Counted from the stretch's first letter, positions 15,600 to 23,253 are shown. The stretch: 64,000 bases of DNA from Micromonospora inositola (GCF_900090285.1 NZ_LT607754.1:2914001-2978000), one strand, 5' to 3'. A program made the numbers and translations. Notes: generated from the letters alone by a model not told the origin.

Positions 15600-17312
15600 A
15601 TGGCGGTCAGCAGCACCCCGACCCGGCCCGAGGCCCCGGCGGCCCCCGCCGGCCGGGCCCCCCGCCGTCCGCGCGGGGAGGGGCAGTGGGCGCTCGGTCA
15701 CCGCGAGCCGCTCAACGCCAACGAGCGGATCAAGAAGGACGACGACCCGCTGAACGTCCGGGCCCGGATCGAGACCATCTACGCCCACCGGGGCTTCGCC
15801 TCGATCGACCCGCAGGACCTGCGCGGCCGGTTCCGCTGGTGGGGCCTCTACACCCAGCGCAAGGCCGGCATCGACGGTGGGCGGACCGCCGTGCTGGAGC
15901 CGCACGAGCTGGAGGACGAGTTCTTCATGCTCCGGGTCCGGGTCGACGGCGGCCAGCTCAACCTGGCCCAGCTCCGGGTCATCGCCGACATCTCCCGGGA
16001 GTTCGCCCGGGACACCGCCGACATCACCGACCGGCAGAACATCCAGTTCCACTGGATCCGGGTGGAGGACATGCCGGAGATCTGGCGCCGGCTGGAGGCG
16101 GTCGGCCTGCAGACCACCGAGGCGTGCGGTGACTGCCCGCGCGTCGTGCTCGGCAGCCCGGTCGCCGGGGTGGCCGAGGCCGAGCTGGTCGACCCGACCC
16201 CGGCGATCGACGAGATCGTGAGCCGGTACGTCGGCGACAAGCAGTTCTCCAACCTGCCGCGGAAGTTCAAGACCTCGATCTCCTGGCTGGTCGACACCCC
16301 GTACGAGGCGAACGACATCGCCTTCCTCGGTGTGGACCACCCGGAGCACGGTCCCGGCTTCGACGTCTGGGTCGGCGGCGGCCTCTCCACCAACCCGATG
16401 CTGGCGAAGCGGCTCGGCGTCTGGGTGCCGCTGGCCGAGGTGCCGGACATCTGGGCCGGCGTGGTGGGCATCTTCCGCGACTACGGTTACCGCCGGCTGC
16501 GCAACCGGGCCCGGCTGAAGTTCCTGGTCGCCGACTGGGGCGTGGAGAAGTTCCGCGAGGTGCTGGAGAAGGAGTACCTGGGCCGGACCCTGCTCGACGG
16601 TCCCGCGCCGGAGCTGCCCGACAAGCCGGTCGACCACATCGGCGTGCACCGGCAGCGCGACGGGCGCAACTACGTCGGGGCGGCCCCGGTGGTGGGTCGG
16701 GTCTCCGGCGGGCAGCTCGCCGAGCTGGCCGACGTGGTCGAGGCGCACGGCAGCGACCGGGTGCGGCTCACCCCGTACCAGAAGCTGCTGGTCCTCGACG
16801 TGGCGCCGGAGCGGACGGAGTCCCTGGTCGCGGCGCTGCGCGGGATCGGCCTGGCGGCCCGGCCGTCGGCCTGGCGGCGCGGCACGATGGCCTGCACCGG
16901 CATCGAGTTCTGCAAGCTCGCCATCGTCGAGACCAAGGCCCGCGGTGAGGAACTGGTGGCCCGGTTGGAGGAGCGGCTGCGCGACTTCGACGCCGACATC
17001 TCCATCCACCTCAACGGCTGCCCGAACGCCTGCGCCCGGACCCAGGTCGCCGACATCGGCCTGAAGGGCCAGCTGGTGGTCGGTCCGGACGGCCGCCAGG
17101 TGGAGGGCTTCCAGGTGCACCTGGGCGGTGGCCTCGGCATGGTCCAGGGGCAGACCGCCGGCTTCGGCCGCAAGCTGCGCGGCCTGAAGACCACCGCCGA
17201 GGAGCTTCCGGAGTACGTGGAACGGCTGGCCCGCCGCTACCTGGCCGGCCGGACCGCGGGTGAGACGTTCGCCAACTGGGTGATCAGGGTCGACGAGGAG
17301 GAGTTGCGATGA
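15600..17312 (+). CDS. sirA: Ferredoxin-dependent sulfite reductase (SirA/NirA type)
   Basis: 570 residues with the duplicated ferrite-reductase fold. The siroheme-[4Fe-4S] ligands are C432 and C438 (ACTGIEFC) and C474 and C478 (GCPNAC). Tyr84 (GLYTQRK) and Cys176 (TEACGDC) correspond to the Tyr-Cys pair that is covalently linked in the mycobacterial sulfite reductase, favouring sulfite over nitrite. The protein makes sulfide for cysteine synthesis. GGAGG lies 8 nt before ATG 15600. It leads an operon with cysH and a siroheme chelatase, and its stop overlaps the next ATG. Confidence 0.93.
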   Translation: MAVSSTPTRPEAPAAPAGRAPRRPRGEGQWALGHREPLNANERIKKDDDPLNVRARIETIYAHRGFASIDPQDLRGRFRWWGLYTQRKAGIDGGRTAVLEPHELEDEFFMLRVRVDGGQLNLAQLRVIADISREFARDTADITDRQNIQFHWIRVEDMPEIWRRLEAVGLQTTEACGDCPRVVLGSPVAGVAEAELVDPTPAIDEIVSRYVGDKQFSNLPRKFKTSISWLVDTPYEANDIAFLGVDHPEHGPGFDVWVGGGLSTNPMLAKRLGVWVPLAEVPDIWAGVVGIFRDYGYRRLRNRARLKFLVADWGVEKFREVLEKEYLGRTLLDGPAPELPDKPVDHIGVHRQRDGRNYVGAAPVVGRVSGGQLAELADVVEAHGSDRVRLTPYQKLLVLDVAPERTESLVAALRGIGLAARPSAWRRGTMACTGIEFCKLAIVETKARGEELVARLEERLRDFDADISIHLNGCPNACARTQVADIGLKGQLVVGPDGRQVEGFQVHLGGGLGMVQGQTAGFGRKLRGLKTTAEELPEYVERLARRYLAGRTAGETFANWVIRVDEEELR

Positions 17313-17467
17313 GTGACGCCCGTTCCGCGCCGCTGTACTGCCCGTACTGCGGTGAGGAGGACCTGCGGCCGAGCGAGGCCGGGCACGGCGCCTGGGAGTG
17401 CCACGCCTGCGCCCGGGTCTTCACCGTGAAGTTCACCGGCCTGCTCAGCAAGGGGGTGGCCCGATGA
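17309..17467 (+). CDS. Zinc-ribbon mini-protein between sulfite reductase and cysH
   Basis: A 52-residue protein that overlaps both neighbours by four bases (ATGA at 17309 and at 17464). It has two CxxC pairs, YCPYCGEEDL and WECHACARVF, spaced like a rubredoxin/zinc-ribbon knuckle, and a basic tail ending in SKGVAR. Small proteins of this kind recur in actinobacterial sulfur operons. A metal-binding or electron-transfer helper for sulfite or APS reductase is possible but unproven. Too short for many gene callers. Confidence 0.85.
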   Translation: MSDARSAPLYCPYCGEEDLRPSEAGHGAWECHACARVFTVKFTGLLSKGVAR

Positions 17468-18225
17468 GCCTGGTCTCCGCCGCGAACCTGGGTCTGGTCG
17501 GCATCGGCGGGCCGGCGCCGGCCGACCCGGCCCGCCGTGACCCCGAGGAGCTGCGCGCGCTGGCCGAGACGGCCGGGCGGGAGCTGGAGGGCGCCCCGGC
17601 GCTGGAGATCGCCCGCTGGGCCGCCGAGACCTTCGGCGACCGGTTCTGCGTGACCAGCTCGATGGCGGACGGGGTGCTCGCGCACCTGGTCTCCCGGGTC
17701 GCGCCCGGGGTGGACGTGGTCTTCCTGGACACCGGGTTGCACTTCCCGGAGACGCTGCGGGTCCGCGACGAGGTGGCCCGCCGGCTGCCGGTGAACGTCC
17801 GCTCGATCCGTCCCCGGATGACCGTCGGGCAGCAGGACGGCCAGTACGGCCCGCGGCTGTTCAACAGGTCCCCGGACGACTGCTGCCAGCTGCGCAAGGT
17901 CGAGCCGCTGGAGCGGGCCCTGACCGGGTACGACGCCTGGGCCGCCGGGCTGCGCCGGGACGAGTCGCCGACCCGGGCGACCACGCCGGTGGTGACCTTC
18001 GACGCCCGGCGCGGCAAGGTCAAGGTGAACCCGATCGCGACCTGGACCCAGCGCGACGTGGACGCCTACATCTCCCGGTACGACATCCCGGTCAACGAGC
18101 TGTTCAGCCGTGGCTACGGCTCGATCGGCTGCTGGCCCTGCACCCGCCGGACCAAGGCGGGGGAGGACCCGCGGGCGGGCCGCTGGGCCATGTTCGAGAA
18201 GACCGAGTGCGGCCTGCACGTGTGA
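17464..18225 (+). CDS. cysH: Adenylyl-sulfate (APS) reductase, [4Fe-4S] type
   Basis: 253 residues. It reduces APS to sulfite and AMP with thioredoxin-type electrons. The cluster ligands are the Cys140-Cys141 pair (DDCCQLRK) and C223/C226 (GCWPC), which marks the bacterial APS-specific class rather than PAPS reductase. The catalytic Cys249 lies in the C-terminal ECGLH. The P-loop-like SSMADGVLAHL and the SIRPRMTV region are present. The ATG overlaps the stop of the zinc-ribbon gene, and the following chelatase starts at the overlapping GTGTGA, so all four enzyme-region genes are coupled. Confidence 0.95.
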   Translation: MSLVSAANLGLVGIGGPAPADPARRDPEELRALAETAGRELEGAPALEIARWAAETFGDRFCVTSSMADGVLAHLVSRVAPGVDVVFLDTGLHFPETLRVRDEVARRLPVNVRSIRPRMTVGQQDGQYGPRLFNRSPDDCCQLRKVEPLERALTGYDAWAAGLRRDESPTRATTPVVTFDARRGKVKVNPIATWTQRDVDAYISRYDIPVNELFSRGYGSIGCWPCTRRTKAGEDPRAGRWAMFEKTECGLHV

Positions 18226-19004
18226 CCTCGACGGGCGCCGGGGCGGTCGTCGAGGCCGCTCCGGTCGTCCTGGTCGCGCACGGCAGCCGCGATCCCCGCG
18301 CCGCCGAGGCGACCCGCGCGCTGGCCCGGGCCGTCGCGGGGGCCCGTCCCGGCACCACGGTGCTGCCGAGCTGGCTGGACCACACCGAGCCCGGACCGAC
18401 CAGCGTGCTGCGCGACCTGGCTGCCGCGGGGCATCCCCGGGCGGTGCTGGTCCCGCTGCTGCTGACCGCCGCGTACCACCGGAAGGTCGACATCCCGGCG
18501 GCGGTCGCCGCCGCACGGGAGTCGTCGGGGCCGCCGATGGACGTCCGGATCACCGACGTGCTGGGACCGGCGGACGGGGTGGTGGACGCCGGACTCCTGG
18601 CCGGGCTGCGCCGACGGCTGGCCGAGGCAGAGCCGGGACCCGTCGACGCCCTGGTGCTGGCCGCGGCGGGCACCCGGGACCCAGGGGCCCGTGCCTCGGT
18701 GGGGCGGGTCGCCGCGGCGCTCGGTGCGGAACTGGCCGTGCCGTGCCGGGTCTCGTACGCCTCCGCGGCGCCGCCGGCGACCGCCCGGGCGGTGGCGAAG
18801 CTGCGCCGGGCCGGCGCCCGGCGGGTCGCGGTGGCCGCCTACTTCCTGGCCCCGGGTCTGTTCCACGACAGCGTGGTGGCGGCGGCCCGCGAAGCCGGGG
18901 CGCTGGCGGCGGCAGACCCGCTCAACGACATTCCGGAACTCGCCGGCCTGGTCCTGCGTCGGGTCGACGCGGCTCCGGACGGTCAGTTTCGATTGGCGCG
19001 GTGA
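18222..19004 (+). CDS. Sirohydrochlorin ferrochelatase-like protein (CbiX/SirB family)
   Basis: 260 residues with two related halves. The N-terminal half has VLVAHGSRDPRAAE with the metal-binding His20 and a second His region in LLTAAYHRKVDIPAAV; the C-terminal half repeats the fold (LVLAAAGTRDPGARA, AAYFLAPGLFHDSVV). The family inserts Fe2+ or Co2+ into sirohydrochlorin. Placement after sulfite reductase, a siroheme enzyme, points to iron and siroheme. GTG 18222 overlaps the cysH stop. A hairpin at 19123 ends the operon. Confidence 0.87.
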   Translation: MTSTGAGAVVEAAPVVLVAHGSRDPRAAEATRALARAVAGARPGTTVLPSWLDHTEPGPTSVLRDLAAAGHPRAVLVPLLLTAAYHRKVDIPAAVAAARESSGPPMDVRITDVLGPADGVVDAGLLAGLRRRLAEAEPGPVDALVLAAAGTRDPGARASVGRVAAALGAELAVPCRVSYASAAPPATARAVAKLRRAGARRVAVAAYFLAPGLFHDSVVAAAREAGALAAADPLNDIPELAGLVLRRVDAAPDGQFRLAR

Positions 19005-19122
19005 CCCGGTGCGCCGCCTTGCCGGGCCGGCCGGCTGGTGCCCGCTGTGACGACCGTCGCCGCCCCGGTCGGCGGAGGCCGTGTCGGGGTAGCAGGAGCG
19101 GGTGCGGGCCTTGGACAGCAAG

Positions 19123-19153
19123 ACGCCCCGGCGGGGTGACCCGGCCGGGGCGT
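19123..19153. terminator. Hairpin between the sulfur operon and whiB1
   Basis: ACGCCCCGGC (19123-19132) pairs perfectly with GCCGGGGCGT (19144-19153) around an 11-nt loop that can itself form GGGT/ACCC pairs. Located between convergent genes, so probably bidirectional. Confidence 0.75.
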
Positions 19154-19173
19154 GCGTGCAGCTGTGTGGTTGG

Positions 19174-19431
19174 TCAGGCGGAGTGAGCGCGCAGCACCCG
19201 GAGACCGCCGCGGCGCTTGACCGCACGGCGCTCCTCTTCGCTCATCCCGCCCCAGACGCCGGCGTCCTGACCGGACTCGAGCGCCCACTTCAGGCACTCG
19301 TCGGTCACGGAGCAGCGCCGGCAGACGGCCTTGGCCTGCTCGACCTGCAGGAGAGCCGGACCGGACGTCCCGATCGGGAAGAACAGCTCCGGGTCCTCGT
19401 CGCGGCAGACAGCATGGTGACGCCAGTCCAT
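19174..19431 (-). CDS. whiB1: WhiB1/WblE-type [4Fe-4S] transcription factor
   Basis: 85 residues starting MDWRHHAVCRDEDPELFFP. The cysteines C9, C37, C40 and C46 fall at exactly the positions of Mycobacterium tuberculosis WhiB1; GVWGG and the basic ERRAVKRRGG tail follow. WhiB1 is an essential nitric-oxide-responsive regulator that binds the housekeeping sigma factor. The frame stays open to 19500, but the conserved N-terminus and GAGGAG upstream support ATG 19431. The long AU-richer upstream region carries promoter and CRP-like signals. Confidence 0.93.
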   Translation of the reverse strand: MDWRHHAVCRDEDPELFFPIGTSGPALLQVEQAKAVCRRCSVTDECLKWALESGQDAGVWGGMSEEERRAVKRRGGLRVLRAHSA

Positions 19432-19629
19432 GGCGGCAACACTCCTCATTCTGGATGGGTGGCAGATATCGCTTCGTGCTTTTCCTATATGCATCCGCAA
19501 TGCCGATCAGTGACGGTCAGCGTCCATCAATTCGGCACTGCGTGAGCAGGCTGCGGGCCCCTGGACCTGCTGGAACAGCTCAACCTGCCGAGCATATCCA
19601 GGGCAATGTCCCGGTAACACAAGTTCGCT

Positions 19630-19645
19630 TGTGAATACTTTCACG
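19630..19645. promoter_or_regulatory. CRP-like binding site in the whiB1 leader
   Basis: TGTGA-ATACTT-TCACG matches the CRP consensus TGTGA-N6-TCACA at 9 of 10 defined bases; the inner arms GTGAA and TTCAC are perfect. CRP control of whiB1 is known in M. tuberculosis. Here the site lies downstream of the best promoter, so either repression or a second promoter would be needed. Confidence 0.55.
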
Positions 19646-19765
19646 AACTGTCGCGATGTCAAGGGTGACGCTCGGAAAAACTCCGAGCAGTGAGCGAGCT
19701 CACCACCCTTTTGTCCGGGTTTCAGAGCGCTCTGGTTACCCGGCGTACCACAGTCGAGGATCAAT

Positions 19766-19794
19766 ATAGTACAGTCCGCGTGACATTGCTGACA
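19766..19794 (-). promoter_or_regulatory. Candidate whiB1 promoter
   Basis: On the minus strand TGTCAG (19789-19794) and TACTAT (19766-19771) are 17 nt apart in the most AT-rich spot of the region. The expected start site is near 19759. Confidence 0.55.
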
Positions 19795-19877
19795 TTTCTG
19801 GCACTTACCTCTCCGGTGTGGCGGCCACCGCGACGCTGCGATGGGTGACCGCGTCAACCGACGGGAGTACCCGAGAC

Positions 19878-20828
19878 CTAGCAGATTACTCTCAGTGCGG
19901 CCGGAACGGATGTGAATCTAACTTTCTGCCGCTCCCCGAGGTAGTCCCCGTCTAGCTGAAAAGCTTGCGGACGGGCCGAGAGCAGGGTGAACTCCGCCGC
20001 GTCGTGCAGCTGCAGCACCTGACGGCCGCGGGGACCGGGATTCCGGGAGAAGGACTGGGTCACCGTCCGTGCCGTGCTGGCGACCCGGAGTTGACGCATC
20101 GCCAGCACGTCCAGGCCCAGGTCGAACGAGGCCTCCGGGTTCGGGTTGATCTCACGCTCGCCCAGATACGTCCACGGCGCGGTGTTCTGGATGATGACCG
20201 TCGCCAGTCCGCTCTCCGCCTGCTCGCCCGGGCGTTCCAGGCTGATCGCCGGATGCCGCCGGTCCGACGCGAAGAAGTACTGGCCGACGGTGGACCGAAG
20301 GTAGAGCCCGGGCGTGGAGACCCGTCCCTTCCGCCGGGCCCGCTCGACCCGGTGGATCACCGCGGCGTCGATGCCGAAGCCGGCGCAGAAGGTGAAGTAC
20401 CGGTCGTCCGCCCGGCCCAGGCCGATCGTCCGGGAACGGCCCAGGCGCAGCCCCTCCAGGATCATGCTGGTCCCCTCCGGCCACTCCCGGGGCAGTCCCA
20501 GCGCCCGGGCGAAGACGTTCGTCGAGCCGCCGGGGACGGTGGCCAGCGCGGGCAGCCGCTCCGCCGGCGTGTCGCCGGTCCGGAACGTCGGCGGCTCGGC
20601 CGCCATCAGGCCGTTCACCACCTCGTTGACCGTGCCGTCGCCACCAAGCGTGACCACCAGGTCGACGCCCTCCTCGGCGGCCTCCCGGGCCAGGTCCATG
20701 GCGTGGCCCCGTCGGCGGGTGTACCGCACCGACAGGTCGACTTCGCTGCGCAGCGCCCGGACCAGGACGTCCCGGCTGCGTTCGCTGGTGGTGGTGGCCT
20801 TCGGATTGACCACCAGGACGGCCCGCAT
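19878..20828 (-). CDS. Diacylglycerol/sphingosine kinase-family lipid kinase
   Basis: 316 residues of the DAGK catalytic fold: MRAVLVVNPKATTTS at the N-terminus, the VTLGGDGTVNEVVNG nucleotide loop (GGDG), and ATVPGGSTNVFARALGLP. The frame is open to 21113, but ATG 20828 gives the family start, and TACAGT ends 7 nt upstream, a leaderless signal. Bacterial members phosphorylate diacylglycerol or related lipids such as phosphatidylinositol-type precursors; the substrate is unresolved. Divergent from a small membrane protein whose promoter abuts this one. Confidence 0.9.
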   Translation of the reverse strand: MRAVLVVNPKATTTSERSRDVLVRALRSEVDLSVRYTRRRGHAMDLAREAAEEGVDLVVTLGGDGTVNEVVNGLMAAEPPTFRTGDTPAERLPALATVPGGSTNVFARALGLPREWPEGTSMILEGLRLGRSRTIGLGRADDRYFTFCAGFGIDAAVIHRVERARRKGRVSTPGLYLRSTVGQYFFASDRRHPAISLERPGEQAESGLATVIIQNTAPWTYLGEREINPNPEASFDLGLDVLAMRQLRVASTARTVTQSFSRNPGPRGRQVLQLHDAAEFTLLSARPQAFQLDGDYLGERQKVRFTSVPAALRVIC

Positions 20829-20871
20829 GGGCGGCACTGTACCGCGCCTACCCACGGGTATCGTGTCGCGC

Positions 20872-21261
20872 GTGACCATCGACTCCGGGCCGACCCCCGA
20901 CACCCTCCGTTGGGCGGTACGCCTGCTGCGCGCCGAGGCCGTGGCGCTCGGCCTGGTCGCGGTCTGGCTGATCTGGTCCGACCTCACCGCCGCCACGAGC
21001 GACCTCACCTCGGCGCTGCTGGTGACGGCGTTCGCGGTCGCCGGAGCGGCGGCGCTCTGGGCCCTCGGCGGCGCGTTGGCCCGCCGGAAGAGCGGCGCCC
21101 GGGCCCCGGCCATCGTCCTTCAGCTCATGCTGCTGCCGATCGGCTGGTACATGATCCAGGGCGGGTTGGGCTGGCTGGGCCTGCCGCTGATGGCCCTCGG
21201 CCTGGGCGTCACCGGCCTGCTGGTCAGCCCGCCGACCAACCGGGCGCTCGGCTTCGACTGA
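20872..21261 (+). CDS. Small four-TM membrane protein, function unknown
   Basis: 129 residues with four hydrophobic segments: AVALGLVAVWLIWSDL, ALLVTAFAVAGAAALWALGG, AIVLQLMLLPIGWYMI and GLPLMALGLGVTGLLV. Both ends are short and polar. TATCGT at 20859-20864 ends 7 nt before GTG 20872, so the mRNA is probably leaderless; the two divergent -10 elements for this gene and the lipid kinase are only 17 bp apart. Similar short integral membrane proteins are widespread in actinobacteria without assigned function. Confidence 0.78.
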   Translation: MTIDSGPTPDTLRWAVRLLRAEAVALGLVAVWLIWSDLTAATSDLTSALLVTAFAVAGAAALWALGGALARRKSGARAPAIVLQLMLLPIGWYMIQGGLGWLGLPLMALGLGVTGLLVSPPTNRALGFD

Positions 21262-21314
21262 CCGCCGCCCGTTCACCCGGCCAACCCGCCCGGGCGAGTC
21301 CGGGGCGCGGTGGG

Positions 21315-21722
21315 TCAGTAGCCGGCGGCGCGGCGGGTGAGCAGCGAGATGGTGGCCCGACCGTCGGCCGCCTTCGCGGCCGCCGAGGTGGTCAGCGCGC
21401 TGAGCACCTTCCAGGCGAAGGACGACTCGGACGGGAGCGTGGCGCCCCGGACGGTCGGCACGGTCACCTCGACGGTCAGCGCGTCGTCGGTGACCGCGAA
21501 GCGGCACTCCAACTCGGCGTTCCGGGTGGCGATGGCGAGCAGCATGGCGCACGCCTCGTCGACGGCGATGCGCAGGTCCTCGATCTCGTCGAGGGCGAAC
21601 TGGAGGCGGGCCGCGAGACCCGCCGTGGCGGTACGGAGTACGCCGAGGTAACCGCCGTCGGCGGGCACGGTGAGGTGCACCACGTCGTCGTCGGTCGTCG
21701 GCTGGCCGGTCAGTTGAGTCAC
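21315..21722 (-). CDS. RsbW-like anti-sigma factor (GHKL ATPase), orphan
   Basis: 135 residues of the HATPase_c_2 serine-kinase/anti-sigma type: DDVVHLTVPADGGYLGVLRTATAGLAA, then the N-box-like EIEDLRIAVDEACAMLLA. The G-boxes are poorly kept. Such proteins bind a SigF/SigB-type sigma factor and phosphorylate an anti-anti-sigma factor. Neither partner gene is adjacent, which is unusual because usfX/rsbW normally sits beside sigF. Start GTG 21722 with a G-rich site 8 nt upstream. Confidence 0.8.
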   Translation of the reverse strand: MTQLTGQPTTDDDVVHLTVPADGGYLGVLRTATAGLAARLQFALDEIEDLRIAVDEACAMLLAIATRNAELECRFAVTDDALTVEVTVPTVRGATLPSESSFAWKVLSALTTSAAAKAADGRATISLLTRRAAGY

Positions 21723-21753
21723 GCCTCATCCCCCCGGGCGGGACTCTACCCGG

Positions 21754-22278
21754 TCAGGTGTGCGGATGCGGGGGCACGGCCGTCGCCTGGGCGGCGAGGC
21801 CGTACAGCGCCGGGCCGGCGAGCCGGTACGGCACCCACTCGTCCATCTGCACCGCGCCGATGGACGCGTAGAAGCCGGCCGCCGGATTCCACTTGATCAT
21901 CCACCACTCGAGCCGGCGGTAGCCCCGCTCGACGCAGATCGCGGCGAGGGTGGCCAGCAGCAGCCGACCGGCGCCGCTGCCCCGGGCGGCCGGGCGCACG
22001 TACAGGTCCTCCAGGTAGATGCCGTGCACGCCTTCCCAGGTGGAGAAGTTCAGGAACCAGAGGGCGAAGCCGAGCGGCTCGTCCCGGCCGTCCACCGCGA
22101 CGTGTCCGAAGAGCGCCGGGGCCGGCCCGAACAGGGCGGCGGTCAACTGCTCGGCGGTCAGGTGGCACTGCTCGGGGGCGCGCTCGTACTCGGCGAGTTC
22201 GTGCACCATCGCGACGACGGCCGGCACGTCCTCGGGACGCGCCGGCCGGATCGTCGGTGCCTGGGAGGCCAGGGTCAC
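21754..22278 (-). CDS. GNAT acetyltransferase coupled to sodN (SSAT/thialysine-type)
   Basis: 174 residues. The GNAT fold resembles spermidine/thialysine acetyltransferases: IRPARPEDVPAVVAMVHELAEYERAPEQ at the start, ALWFLNFSTWEGVHGIYLEDLYVRPAARGSGAGRLLLATL (motif A), and WNPAAGFYASIGAVQMDEW near the end. GTG 22278 shares four bases with the sodN stop, so it is cotranslated with NiSOD. The biological reason for that coupling is unknown. Confidence 0.87.
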   Translation of the reverse strand: MTLASQAPTIRPARPEDVPAVVAMVHELAEYERAPEQCHLTAEQLTAALFGPAPALFGHVAVDGRDEPLGFALWFLNFSTWEGVHGIYLEDLYVRPAARGSGAGRLLLATLAAICVERGYRRLEWWMIKWNPAAGFYASIGAVQMDEWVPYRLAGPALYGLAAQATAVPPHPHT

Positions 22279-22679
22279 GCCTTCTTGGTCTCCCAGAAGA
22301 TCTTGGAGATCTCGTCGATCTTCTGCAGCAGCCCGTCGGCCTTGGCCGGGTCGACGCTGCCCTTGGCGCCGCTGGCGCCGGCGAGCTTGGTGGCCTCGTT
22401 GAAGAGCATGTGCAGGTTCGGGTACTTCTCGAAGTGGGCCGGCTTGAAGTAGTCGGTCCACAGCACCCACAGGTGGTGCTTGACCAGCTCGGCGCGCTGC
22501 TCCTTGATGATGATGGCCCGGGTGCGGAACTCGGGGTCGGTGTTCGCCTGGTACTTCTCGCAGATCATTTTGACCGACTCGGCCTCGATCCGGGCCTGCG
22601 CCGGGTCGTACACGCCGCACGGCAGGTCGCAGTGCGCGCTGGCGGTCACACGGGGCGAAAGGATGCGAGGAAGGCGCAT
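22275..22679 (-). CDS. sodN: Nickel superoxide dismutase precursor
   Basis: 134 residues. After a 15-residue propeptide (MRLPRILSPRVTASA) the mature chain begins HCDLPCGVY, the nickel hook in which His1, Cys2 and Cys6 bind Ni. The rest (ARIEAESVKMICEKYQA, HHLWVLWTDYFKPAHFEKYP) is the four-helix bundle that assembles as a hexamer. It dismutates superoxide in the cytoplasm. GGAGG lies 6 nt before ATG 22679. Divergent from its processing peptidase sodX across 84 bp. Confidence 0.97.
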   Translation of the reverse strand: MRLPRILSPRVTASAHCDLPCGVYDPAQARIEAESVKMICEKYQANTDPEFRTRAIIIKEQRAELVKHHLWVLWTDYFKPAHFEKYPNLHMLFNEATKLAGASGAKGSVDPAKADGLLQKIDEISKIFWETKKA

Positions 22680-22763
22680 CAGGGTCCTCCATGGGATGTT
22701 TGCGATGATCCAAGCCGACATTACTCCTGGACATGCTCCCCGGCGGGCGGGAGGTGAAACCCG

Positions 22764-23114
22764 ATGCGCACCCCAGACGACTCCGCCGCGCCCGAGCTGC
22801 GCGGCCCGTTGGTGACCGTGCTGGTCACCGGACCCTCCATGTTCCCGACGCTGCGCCACGGCGACTCGGTGCTGGTGCGCACCGGGGGTCGGGCCGTCCG
22901 TCCGGGCGACGTGGTGGTGGCGGTCTTCCGCAGCCGCCCCGACCTGCTCGTCGTGAAGCGCGCGGTCCGCCCGCAGGACGGCGGTTGGTGGCTACGCGGC
23001 GACAACGACCTGGTCGCCGACGACTCCCGGGCGTACGGGGTGGCCGACGTCCGGGGCCGGGTGGTGGTCCGGTACTGGCCCCGGCCCGGTCGGGTGCGCC
23101 GCGCGTGGATATGA
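22764..23114 (+). CDS. sodX: NiSOD-maturing S26-type peptidase SodX
   Basis: 116 residues of the signal-peptidase-like fold: catalytic Ser25 in TGPSMFPTLRHGD and general-base Lys65 in LLVVKRAV, then GDNDLVADDSRAYG. There is no membrane anchor, as expected for the cytoplasmic protease that removes the SodN propeptide so that His1 can bind nickel. GGAGGTG lies about 9 nt before ATG 22764. The divergent sodN-sodX layout is standard in actinobacteria. Confidence 0.93.
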   Translation: MRTPDDSAAPELRGPLVTVLVTGPSMFPTLRHGDSVLVRTGGRAVRPGDVVVAVFRSRPDLLVVKRAVRPQDGGWWLRGDNDLVADDSRAYGVADVRGRVVVRYWPRPGRVRRAWI

Positions 23115-23253
23115 CCCCGCTCACATCGGCGCTCCGCCTGCGCCACTATGCTCGAAAAGTGCCCGGGTGACCCCCGCACCGCCCGCCCCGCTCGCCGCTG
23201 ACCTCGCGCCCGAGCCGGCCGGTCCGTCTGCTCGACAGATCCTGGAGTCACCA

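Larger units (their letters stand above)
19432..19877 (-). promoter_or_regulatory. Long non-coding upstream region of whiB1
   Basis: About 446 bases without a credible gene and clearly lower in GC than the flanks. It contains the CRP-like palindrome at 19630-19645 and the AT-rich promoter at 19766-19794, which would give a 5' untranslated leader of roughly 330 nt. A 116-codon open frame on the minus strand (19507-19857) has no family features and atypical codon use, so it is not called. Confidence 0.6.

Noticed and set aside
15600..17312. Calling the siroheme enzyme a nitrite reductase
   Set aside because: The Tyr84/Cys176 pair and the operon with APS reductase favour sulfite; no nitrate or nitrite genes are nearby.
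19507..19857. 116-codon minus-strand frame upstream of whiB1
   Set aside because: Atypical codon use, no ribosome site and no recognisable family; it overlaps the promoter and CRP-like site.
20829..21113. N-terminal extension of the lipid kinase
   Set aside because: Antisense to the small membrane protein; the leaderless -10 before ATG 20828 and the family start at MRAVLVVNP decide against it.
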